A stretch of DNA of 10,697 nt from JBFKOL01 sp041628815 (GTDB lineage: Bacteria; Bacteroidota; Bacteroidia; Chitinophagales; Saprospiraceae). Under the pieces are notes generated by a model. It worked only from the letters and a program-made list of their open reading frames with translations. It did not search any database and was not told where the DNA came from. The stretch spans positions 1 through 10,697 of the forward strand of contig JBFKOL010000127.1 of NCBI GenBank assembly GCA_041628815.1, written 5' to 3'. The position numbers and the translations under genes are program-made. This document shows positions 1 to 6,474 of this stretch, one piece after another (within the stretch, counting starts at the first letter, position 1; every line of letters starts with the position of its first letter).

Positions 1-541
1 ACCCGTAATAAAATGGAATGTTTTTGTAAAGTGGGTCTGTCCCTTTTACATATCCGTAACTGTCGGTACCCCAATTTTGGAATACCTTGCCACGCAGATC
101 CATCTCCACGGGCTTATCACCCAGACCAAAATAGCGCTCACCTGTAATGGCCTTTTTCGACATCTTTACTATGTCATTTCCCGTTACAAGATCATGTGAC
201 CATCGAAAACCAGGTTTATCTTCATTGATGATTCTTCCCTTCGTATCAAAAAAACTGACGCTGAGATCGAGTCGTGAAATTTTACAGGTCACTGCACCGG
301 TTTCGAGCTTAATATGACGCCCTTCATCCTGTACGGTGCAGTCAACTTTCTTCGGTGAAAAACCAGGATCGATAGCATAGCTGAAATCCTGGTAGAAAAT
401 TGCGTCGGTGGCATATCTCAACCTAAGGATGTAATCTGTTAATACATGGATGCGCAAAATGACGCCATTGGCAGATCTGCATTCCAAAATATTGTCCAAC
501 CACTTGAACCCGGTCAATTCGTTTGGTTGCCGTAGTCCCAT
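1..541 (-). CDS. Glycoside hydrolase family 31 (alpha-glucosidase-like), N-terminal part, cut by the window edge
   Basis: Reading leftward from an ATG at 541-539 gives 180 open codons to the window edge, so only the N-terminal beta-sandwich region is present. An in-frame TAA lies three codons upstream of this ATG, which fixes the start. Residues 135-178 carry the GH31 N-terminal signature: ERYFGLGDKP, then a DLRG element, then NWGTDSYGY and a GTDPLYKNIPF segment, which in the family lies just before the catalytic barrel. GH31 enzymes are mostly exo-acting alpha-glucosidases or alpha-xylosidases. The catalytic Asp residues lie beyond the edge, so substrate cannot be told. The N-terminus (MGLRQPNELTG) is not a signal peptide, so a cytoplasmic enzyme is inferred. 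It is the last visible gene of the glycogen run, 103 bp after glgC, which suggests a role in trimming glycogen or recycling maltooligosaccharides. The family call is firm; the substrate is inference. Confidence 0.88.
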   Translation of the reverse strand, partial: MGLRQPNELTGFKWLDNILECRSANGVILRIHVLTDYILRLRYATDAIFYQDFSYAIDPGFSPKKVDCTVQDEGRHIKLETGAVTCKISRLDLSVSFFDTKGRIINEDKPGFRWSHDLVTGNDIVKMSKKAITGERYFGLGDKPVEMDLRGKVFQNWGTDSYGYVKGTDPLYKNIPFYYG

Positions 542-644
542 ATCGATTATCTACGTGTGAAAAATGAGCGTAAAACTAATTTTAATCACCAAAAGAATAG
601 TAAAGCAATCAAGAGCTTATCCAGGATGATGAAGATGGCCTTCC

Positions 645-1928
645 TTAACCAGCCCCTATCACCGTGTTTGCGGCTATGTCAGCTCCTTTGACAATGATCA
701 CGATACCTTCCCGGATACAATAGTCTTCGTGTTCTGCATCTTCGAGGTCCGGGTGCCCAACAATGCGACAATTGTCTCCTATCTTGACATTCTTGTCAAT
801 TATGGTGTTTTCAATGTAGCAGTTGTCACCAATGCCGAGAAGTGGCAGATGGGGGTTTTGCTCCAGCTCCTTCAAACTTTGGTAATAGTCGATACCCATT
901 ACGTAGGTGTTCTTTATCACCGATTGTTTGCCGATCCTCGAGCGTACTCCAATGACCGATCTCGAAACCGATTCGGCGTGAATGATACTACCCCCTGAAA
1001 GGAGGGCATGGTCGAAACGCGTACCAAACACCTTAGACGGAGAGAGCATCCGCGAATTGGTATAAACGCGTTTGTGGTTGTCGTAAAGATTGAATTCTGG
1101 AAGGTAGTTTGTCAACCGGATGTTTGCTTCGAAGAAAGAGGAAATGCTTCCGATGTCCGTCCAATATCCTCCAAATGGAAAACTCGCAACTGTATAATCT
1201 TCGTTATGTACGGCAAATGGTATGATTTCCTTGCCAAAATCCACTGCTTTGGGATTCTCTGAAAATAGCTTTGTCAGTCTTCCGCGCGTAAAAACATAGA
1301 TTCCCATTGAAGCCAGGAAATCTTTTCCCTGCGATGTAAACTTCTCGTCCAAAGGTGATTTCCACTGGTCGAGTATATCTGTTGCAGGTTTTTCAATGAA
1401 ATTCTCTATGAAACCTGACTCGTTGACCTTCAAAATACCGAAACCCGTAGCATCTTTGGCTACCACCGGGATGGTAGCCACTGTGACATCTGCATCCTGA
1501 TCCCTGTGATATTCCAGCAGTTGTTTGAAGTCCATCTGATACAGCTGGTCGCCTGAAAGGATCAGTATGTGGTCAAAATCCAGCAACTTCAAATGATCCA
1601 CAGACTGTCGCACGGCATCCGCCGTTCCCTGAAACCACTCCATACTACTTTGCGTCTGTTCTGCAGCCAGAATATCGACAAATCCATTGCTGAATTTATC
1701 GAATCTGAAGGAGTTCTTGATATGTCGGTTCAACGATGCCGAGTTGTACTGGGTCAGTACAAACATGCGCTTTATGCCGGAATTCAGACAATTCGATATC
1801 GGTATGTCAATCAGTCGAAATTTTCCCGCGATGGGTACGGCAGGCTTTGAACGTGATTTTGTCAGAGGATAAAGCCTCGAACCTACCCCACCCCCAAGAA
1901 TAATCGCTAACGTGCGTTCGGAGATCAT
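645..1928 (-). CDS. glgC: Glucose-1-phosphate adenylyltransferase (ADP-glucose pyrophosphorylase)
   Basis: GlgC makes ADP-glucose and pyrophosphate from ATP and glucose-1-phosphate, the committed and normally allosterically controlled step of bacterial glycogen synthesis. The 427-residue length fits the family. The nucleotide-binding loop is GGGVGSRLYPLT (residues 12-23), followed by KPAVP and PISNCLNSG. Other markers are GTADAVRQ (101-108), the catalytic SGDQLY with Asp127, FIEKP with Lys180 (the glucose-1-phosphate-binding Lys of the family) and DFGKEIIP. The C-terminal half is the left-handed beta-helix domain, with VMGIDYYQ and IIDKN motifs closer to plant and cyanobacterial enzymes than to E. 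coli GlgC. The start ATG follows the glgA TAA by one base, so translation is probably coupled. I see no Shine-Dalgarno sequence; the leader is A/T-rich. The stop is TAA at 647-645. The gene looks intact. Confidence 0.97.
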   Translation of the reverse strand: MISERTLAIILGGGVGSRLYPLTKSRSKPAVPIAGKFRLIDIPISNCLNSGIKRMFVLTQYNSASLNRHIKNSFRFDKFSNGFVDILAAEQTQSSMEWFQGTADAVRQSVDHLKLLDFDHILILSGDQLYQMDFKQLLEYHRDQDADVTVATIPVVAKDATGFGILKVNESGFIENFIEKPATDILDQWKSPLDEKFTSQGKDFLASMGIYVFTRGRLTKLFSENPKAVDFGKEIIPFAVHNEDYTVASFPFGGYWTDIGSISSFFEANIRLTNYLPEFNLYDNHKRVYTNSRMLSPSKVFGTRFDHALLSGGSIIHAESVSRSVIGVRSRIGKQSVIKNTYVMGIDYYQSLKELEQNPHLPLLGIGDNCYIENTIIDKNVKIGDNCRIVGHPDLEDAEHEDYCIREGIVIIVKGADIAANTVIGAG

Positions 1929-1929
1929 A

Positions 1930-3357
1930 TTATTTTGAAATTTGATTGTATTTATCTACATATTCCGCGGCCGACCGCGACCACGAATAATTCAACTTAC
2001 TGGCTTTTAGCCGTATCGACCGGAATCGCTTTTGATCCTTGTACAGGTGCAATCCCCGTGCCATTGCCAAGGTCAGATCATCGGTACTGGCATATGTAAA
2101 ACCCACACCGCATCCATCACTTTCAAAGTCCACCACTGTATCGCGCAGACCTCCGGTTTGCCTGGCTATGGGTAGTGCACCATATCTCATGGCAAAAAGC
2201 TGGTTCAACCCACAAGGTTCAAAACGCGATGGCATCAATATGAAATCGCTTGCGGCATAAATCTTATGTGCCAATGTTTCGTTGTACCCAATGTAACAAG
2301 CTACCCGTTCCGGAAAGCGGTCCCGGATGTTTTGAACAAGATATTCTATGTGCTTATCTCCCGATCCAAGCACATAAAAATTAACAAATCCAAACCGGCT
2401 TAAAATTCTCTCAATCGCCGGCACCAGGAGATCACCTCCTTTCTGGTAAGCGAAACGCCCGATAAAACCCATAAGTGGAATATCCTCCGTTCGGAACAGC
2501 CCCTGGAGAATATCTTTTTTGTTTTTCTTTTTGAAAGTTTCCCAGGATTTGCCCAATGGATGGCTTATTAAACGGTCATTTCTCGGATCCCATACCTCTT
2601 CATCGATTCCATTCAATATACCTGAAAAGCGTGTAGGTTCTGACTTTGCAAACATGCGCAGCGGAGCCACATCGGCCTTCATTTCTTCTAGATAACTGGG
2701 CGAAACAGTGTTCACATGGTCTGCAAACCGCAACGACGTTGCCAGTGCATCAATAGCGTTGTTCCAATCAATGGCAGAGTGGTATTTCGGGTCGAAAGAT
2801 GGTAACAGCCCCTGGCGAGACCAGGAATAGCGGCTATTATAGGCTCCATTGTGGATGCTGTAAAAAGAAGGAGTGGTTCTCAGCGACTTGAAATTATCGC
2901 CGTGTTTCATCAGAAATGGAATGAATCCCGTCTGATGATCATGACAGTGCACAAGATCATAAGATATACCCGATTTAGCCAACCAGTCCAGTACGGCGAC
3001 TTGAAATGCCATATTCCTTTCTGCCTCGTCGTGAAATCCCTGGCCGTTGTCATCAAGGTATACACTGTTCCTGAAGAAAAGTGCAGGTATATCAACCAGG
3101 TACAAAGTATACGGCAATACGCCATCGATCTTAAGGATATCGTACGCTTCGGTCCAGGATTCGAGTTTCACCTTTCCACTATGCTCCTGTTGCAGCTTCT
3201 GTCCATTAATCCACGGAAGGTCATACCGCGGGATTATCACATCCGCTTCCCATCCATGCGCGGGAAGATATTTTGGTAAAGCGCCTACCACATCGGCCAT
3301 TCCTCCGGCTTTTGCGGCGGGATAACACTCAGTCGAAACATATATTGCCTTCTTCAT
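1930..3357 (-). CDS. glgA: Glycogen synthase (ADP-glucose type, GT5)
   Basis: GlgA transfers glucose from ADP-glucose to the non-reducing end of alpha-1,4-glucan in the cytoplasm. With the ATG at 3357 it has 475 residues, the usual bacterial length. The N-terminal Rossmann half opens with an STECYP strand and a KAGGMADVVGALP motif (from residue 16), the family KxGG ADP-glucose-binding loop. HCHDHQTG follows near residue 138, where many homologues have HDWQTG. The C-terminal half has GRFAYQKGGDL (Arg301, Lys306) and PSRFEPCGLNQ with the conserved Glu380, then TGGLRDTV. An upstream in-frame GTG at 3363 overlaps the glgB TGA as GTGA. I prefer the ATG because an AAGGTG purine stretch lies 3 nt before it and the protein then begins MKKAIYVSTECYP, as relatives do. 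It sits between glgB (overlapping or 2 bp apart) and glgC (1 bp gap), typical of one transcript. Confidence 0.97.
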   Translation of the reverse strand: MKKAIYVSTECYPAAKAGGMADVVGALPKYLPAHGWEADVIIPRYDLPWINGQKLQQEHSGKVKLESWTEAYDILKIDGVLPYTLYLVDIPALFFRNSVYLDDNGQGFHDEAERNMAFQVAVLDWLAKSGISYDLVHCHDHQTGFIPFLMKHGDNFKSLRTTPSFYSIHNGAYNSRYSWSRQGLLPSFDPKYHSAIDWNNAIDALATSLRFADHVNTVSPSYLEEMKADVAPLRMFAKSEPTRFSGILNGIDEEVWDPRNDRLISHPLGKSWETFKKKNKKDILQGLFRTEDIPLMGFIGRFAYQKGGDLLVPAIERILSRFGFVNFYVLGSGDKHIEYLVQNIRDRFPERVACYIGYNETLAHKIYAASDFILMPSRFEPCGLNQLFAMRYGALPIARQTGGLRDTVVDFESDGCGVGFTYASTDDLTLAMARGLHLYKDQKRFRSIRLKASKLNYSWSRSAAEYVDKYNQISK

Positions 3358-3359
3358 GC

Positions 3360-5267
3360 TCACCTTGTTGCGTATTTAAAAATCATGGTCGCCAGCGGGG
3401 CCAGTGTCACTTCAACACTATGATTCCTTCCGTGACTTTTGATTTTTTCAGTTGCAATTTTCTCGTCATGCATGACCCCACTTCCGCCATATACTTCATC
3501 GTCTGTATTCAATAACTCGCGCCAGACACCTTTCTTTGGCACTCCCAGTCTGTAAGCTCTGTGAACCCGCGGTGTAAAGTTGCAGACCACCAGTAATGTC
3601 GACCTTCCACTTTTACGGACGTAGGCAATCACCGAATTGTCATAATCGGAATGATCAATCCATTCAAATCCCCCTGGATTAAAACTGGACTCTGAAAGTG
3701 CTTTTTCTTTTTGCAACAAATTGTTCAAATCTTTAACCAGTTTTTGGATGCCTTTGTGTGTATCGTGTTTCAGCAGGTCCCACTGCAAAGAAGCGTTGAA
3801 ATTCCATTCGCTCCGCTGGGCAAACTCGTTACCCATAAACAACAATTTGTGCCCTGGATGGGTAAACATGTATCCATAGAGACCACGAAGACCCGCAAAT
3901 CTTTTCCAATCATCTCCAGGCATTTTATGGATCATGGACGCCTTGCCGTGTACAACTTCATCGTGTGAAAACGGCAATATATAATTTTCGGAGTAGGCAT
4001 AAACCATGCTGAAACTTATCTCACCGTGATGATATCTTCGAAAGATAGGATCCCTGGCCATATACCTCAAAGTATCATTCATCCAGCCCATCATCCATTT
4101 AAATCCAAAACCCAGTCCTCCGTCGTGCACCGCACTTGTCACACCAGGGAATGCCGTAGATTCTTCAGCAATCATCATGATTCCTTCATTGCCGTCGTAA
4201 CATGCTTTGTTAAGTTCCTTAAGAAAAGCTATCGCTTCGAGGTTTTCCTTTCCTCCATGAATATTGGGATCCCATTGCCCCTCTTCCCTGCTGTAATCCA
4301 GATAAATCATAGAAGCAACAGCATCCACACGAAGACCATCGATGTGATAAACTTCTAACCAAAATCGCGCCGAGGAGATTAAGAAAGAACAAATCTCAGG
4401 TCTGTCAAAATTAAAAATGAGACTGTCCCAATCGGGATGGTATCCTTTTTTAGGATTGGGGTGTTCAAATAAAGCTGACCCATCGAAATCGGCCAAAAAA
4501 TCAGTGTCTGAAGGGAAATGTGCAGGAACCCAATCCAGTATTACTCCAATACCGGCCTGGTGAAAGGCATCGACAAGATACATGAATTCCTCCGGCGTCC
4601 CATACCTGCTTGTAGGAGCAAAGAAACCTGTGGAAAGATAGCCCCACGATGGATAATAGGGATGCTCGGTCACCGGTAAGAATTCTACATGAGTGAACCC
4701 CATTTTTGAAACATAGGCAACAAGTTCATCGGCAAGTTCCGGGTAGTGAAGGGATCGCGCGGCCTTTTCGTCCTTTTTCCAGCTTCCAAGATGGACTTCA
4801 TAGATAGATACCGCAGATTTATAAAGATCCTTTTTCTTCCTCGACTGCATCCACTTTTCGTCCTTCCAGGCATACTTCGGTTCCCAGATGATACCCGATG
4901 TCTTGGGTGCCTGCTCGAAAAAGAAAGAATAAGGATCGGGTTTGTCGCGGATGCGCTGATCGTGACTCGAATAGATCCTGTATTTGTAGAGCTCACCTTT
5001 ACCAAGGCCAGGAATAAACCCTTCCCATATGCCCGAGCCGTCCCAACGGACAAACAGTTTATGGGCCTTGCCATCCCATCCGTTGAAATTGCCAATCACC
5101 TCAACATCCCTGGCCGCAGGGGCATAAACAGCAAAATAGACGCCTTTTCGCCCATCGACTTCCACCTCATGAGCTCCGAATTTTTTATACAATTTTCGAT
5201 GTTTACCGCTTCGAAAGAGATAGACATCAAAATCTGAGAACAAACTATGGTGTAAGGATTTTTCCAT
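3360..5267 (-). CDS. glgB: 1,4-alpha-glucan branching enzyme (GH13)
   Basis: GlgB cuts an alpha-1,4 chain and rejoins it as an alpha-1,6 branch. The ATG at 5267 gives 635 residues. The frame stays open to 5417, but the extra 50 residues overlap the upstream gene and do not resemble the family, so I reject that start. Residues about 30-125 form a CBM48-type domain (VYFAVYAPAARDVEVIGNFNGWDG). The GH13 barrel follows, with DWVPAHF (Asp245), DGLRVDA (nucleophile Asp315), MIAEES (acid/base Glu368) and FSHDEVVHGK (Asp436). The C-terminal all-beta domain ends at KYATR. All four catalytic motifs are intact. E. coli GlgB has about 728 residues, so this form lacks the extra N-terminal N1 domain, as many bacterial GlgB proteins do. 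The gene lies 26 bp after the DinB-family gene and contacts glgA directly at its 3' end. Confidence 0.97.
   Translation of the reverse strand: MEKSLHHSLFSDFDVYLFRSGKHRKLYKKFGAHEVEVDGRKGVYFAVYAPAARDVEVIGNFNGWDGKAHKLFVRWDGSGIWEGFIPGLGKGELYKYRIYSSHDQRIRDKPDPYSFFFEQAPKTSGIIWEPKYAWKDEKWMQSRKKKDLYKSAVSIYEVHLGSWKKDEKAARSLHYPELADELVAYVSKMGFTHVEFLPVTEHPYYPSWGYLSTGFFAPTSRYGTPEEFMYLVDAFHQAGIGVILDWVPAHFPSDTDFLADFDGSALFEHPNPKKGYHPDWDSLIFNFDRPEICSFLISSARFWLEVYHIDGLRVDAVASMIYLDYSREEGQWDPNIHGGKENLEAIAFLKELNKACYDGNEGIMMIAEESTAFPGVTSAVHDGGLGFGFKWMMGWMNDTLRYMARDPIFRRYHHGEISFSMVYAYSENYILPFSHDEVVHGKASMIHKMPGDDWKRFAGLRGLYGYMFTHPGHKLLFMGNEFAQRSEWNFNASLQWDLLKHDTHKGIQKLVKDLNNLLQKEKALSESSFNPGGFEWIDHSDYDNSVIAYVRKSGRSTLLVVCNFTPRVHRAYRLGVPKKGVWRELLNTDDEVYGGSGVMHDEKIATEKIKSHGRNHSVEVTLAPLATMIFKYATR
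3361..3366 (-). promoter_or_regulatory. Shine-Dalgarno-like site of glgA, overlapping the glgB stop
   Basis: On the minus strand AAGGTG spans the glgB TGA and ends 3 nt before the glgA ATG at 3357. It is the clearest ribosome-binding-like site in the window and favours the ATG over the overlapping GTG at 3363. It also implies that ribosomes finishing glgB start glgA, keeping synthase and branching enzyme in proportion. The site is short and only partly matches the consensus. Confidence 0.4.
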
Positions 5268-5293
5268 ATGAAATGTTGGTATTAACCTTCCTG

Positions 5294-5725
5294 TTATCCA
5301 GTGGTCATTTTTTGCAATATAGCAATCTGTCCCAAATGATAGATATCGTGCTGGATCAGACCCTCCAATAAAAACTGAAAATTGTATTCCGTACCTTCCA
5401 CTTTCCCACGGAGCCATTCATCATCTTTTGCGCAAATTTGTGCGACCAGGATTTCGGTATTCAGTTTTAAGGCATCGAGCGCTTCGGCGACCAGTGGTAA
5501 ATTTCCTGAGGGCCAGTCTTTTTCTGAACCGATTTCAATTTCAAACGGTCGTCCATTGACCTTTCCCAAGGTAAAAGCTCTCCATGCCAGCATATGTCCC
5601 AGCAGTTGTCTTATTCTTTCGTCTTCTCGTTTTACCCTGGATACGATCTCGACAATACTCTTCCCGTACCAGGGGCGACCGTTTAACACATTCCTTAGAT
5701 GAAATATAATTTCTTGAATTTTCAT
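5294..5725 (-). CDS. DinB-family (DinB/YfiT-like four-helix) protein, probable metal-binding
   Basis: This 143-residue protein has the DinB/YfiT-like layout: an N-terminal helix, a first helical His in LLGHMLAWR (His44), and a C-terminal helix with IQHDIYHLGQI (His126 and His130). These three His are the metal-binding triad of the superfamily, whose members form four-helix bundles that often bind Zn or Ni. Some act as thiol-dependent S-transferases, but most have no known reaction. The name comes from a DNA-damage-inducible gene of Bacillus and does not mean DNA polymerase IV. It has no signal peptide, so it should be cytoplasmic. It is the first gene of the minus-strand run, 26 bp before glgB, so it is probably co-transcribed with the glycogen genes. 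Nothing in the sequence explains that link. Family assignment is fairly sure; function is unknown. Confidence 0.85.
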   Translation of the reverse strand: MKIQEIIFHLRNVLNGRPWYGKSIVEIVSRVKREDERIRQLLGHMLAWRAFTLGKVNGRPFEIEIGSEKDWPSGNLPLVAEALDALKLNTEILVAQICAKDDEWLRGKVEGTEYNFQFLLEGLIQHDIYHLGQIAILQKMTTG

Positions 5726-5798
5726 ATTCTTTAGATAATTCTTAACAAGATGTAAACTTCTTCACACCTATATTCGCATAAGAAGATGGCACACCATT

Positions 5799-5806
5799 CA
5801 AATATA
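5799..5806 (-). promoter_or_regulatory. Candidate Bacteroidota -7 box for the dinB-glgBAC run
   Basis: On the minus strand the octamer TATATTTG is a perfect match to the Bacteroidota -7 consensus TAnnTTTG. It lies 73 bp before the dinB-family ATG, which would leave a leader of roughly 65-70 nt. The expected TTTG-type -33 element about 19 nt further upstream is poor (TTAC at 5829-5826), so this is only a candidate. It falls in front of the preferred start of the divergent lipoprotein gene. Confidence 0.35.
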
Positions 5807-5815
5807 AACCTTGAC

Positions 5816-6373
5816 ATGACTTTACGTAATTTCTTCGGGATAATGTTGATGGCTATTTTTCTCTCATGTGGAGACGACGGCAGTCTTGCCGGTGAAGACA
5901 TACTACACTACGATGGTGAGAATCAAACAGCCCCTGCCTTGCCACCCGGATCGTATAATGTGGCAATTCGTTTTACCACCAACCTTCTCCGGAACGTAGA
6001 AGGAAGGTCTATCGACGCAGTGAATCTATACCTCTATGATCGACCGGCCAATGCAAGACTGACCATTTCTTACGATGTTTCACCACGTCTCCCGGCCAAT
6101 CCCATTTACACCCAGGATATCACAGCACAGCTTAGCGCTGACCGGTGGAATACGATTGCGCTGGATACGCCCTTCGAAATTACCGGAGAACCGCTTTGGA
6201 TAGGTGTTGCCATAAATCTCAATTCACCCCGGCGTACTATAGGGTGCGATGCGGGTCCCGGAAATCCCAACGGAGACTGGCTTTTCGATGCCGCCGATAT
6301 GGAATGGCTCCGTTTTGAAGAGCGGGTTGGTGATAGCATCAATTGGAACATCAGGGCAGTATTGGCTCCCTGA
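5816..6373 (+). CDS. Small lipoprotein with gingipain-adhesin-like beta-sandwich domain
   Basis: From the ATG at 5816 this is a 185-residue predicted lipoprotein. Residues 1-17 are a short signal peptide (MTLRNFFGIMLMAIFLS), followed by Cys18. The lipobox is imperfect, with Phe and Leu before Ser-Cys. CGDD follows, and acidic residues just after the Cys resemble the Bacteroidota lipoprotein export signal for surface display. The mature part looks like one beta-sandwich. The order YNVAIRF, then an Ile-Tyr-Thr-Gln strand, WNTIALDTPFEITGEPLWIGVAI (residues 111-133) and GCDAGP (143-148) matches from memory a domain repeated in Bacteroidota adhesin-like and gingipain-type proteins. No catalytic residues are evident. 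An in-frame ATG at 5786 would add ten polar residues; I prefer 5816 because the signal peptide then starts normally. It is transcribed away from the glycogen run, 101 bp before the receptor gene. Its ligand is unknown. Confidence 0.75.
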   Translation: MTLRNFFGIMLMAIFLSCGDDGSLAGEDILHYDGENQTAPALPPGSYNVAIRFTTNLLRNVEGRSIDAVNLYLYDRPANARLTISYDVSPRLPANPIYTQDITAQLSADRWNTIALDTPFEITGEPLWIGVAINLNSPRRTIGCDAGPGNPNGDWLFDAADMEWLRFEERVGDSINWNIRAVLAP

Positions 6374-6474
6374 TCACCCGTATTCTCGGACCTGTTCATG
6401 ATGGTATTTTTTTGGTCTTCGTTTAAACCTTTGTCTTAAATGACGGTCTTACTGAGAAACGATCCTGTATCATT

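Noticed and set aside
542..644. Possible independent promoter for the GH31 gene
   Set aside because: Near-matches to TAnnTTTG exist on the minus strand, but none is perfect or has a correctly spaced -33 element.
2851..3279. 142-codon plus-strand open frame opposite glgA
   Set aside because: It is fully antisense to the conserved N-terminal half of glgA and shows no recognisable domain.
4746..5237. 163-codon plus-strand open frame opposite glgB
   Set aside because: It is an antisense shadow of conserved glgB sequence, has no family motif, and its residue mix is that expected of an opposite-strand reading.
5268..5417. 50-residue N-terminal extension of the glgB frame up to an ATG at 5417
   Set aside because: It overlaps the DinB-family gene antisense-free in the same direction, has no similarity to GlgB N-terminal domains, and the ATG at 5267 gives a normal GlgB start with a 26-bp gap.
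6374..6474. Possible terminator or promoter between the lipoprotein and receptor genes, suggested by a seven-T run at about 6406-6416
   Set aside because: No convincing GC-rich stem precedes the T run, and the nearby TTTG elements are not spaced as TTTG-N19-TAnnTTTG.
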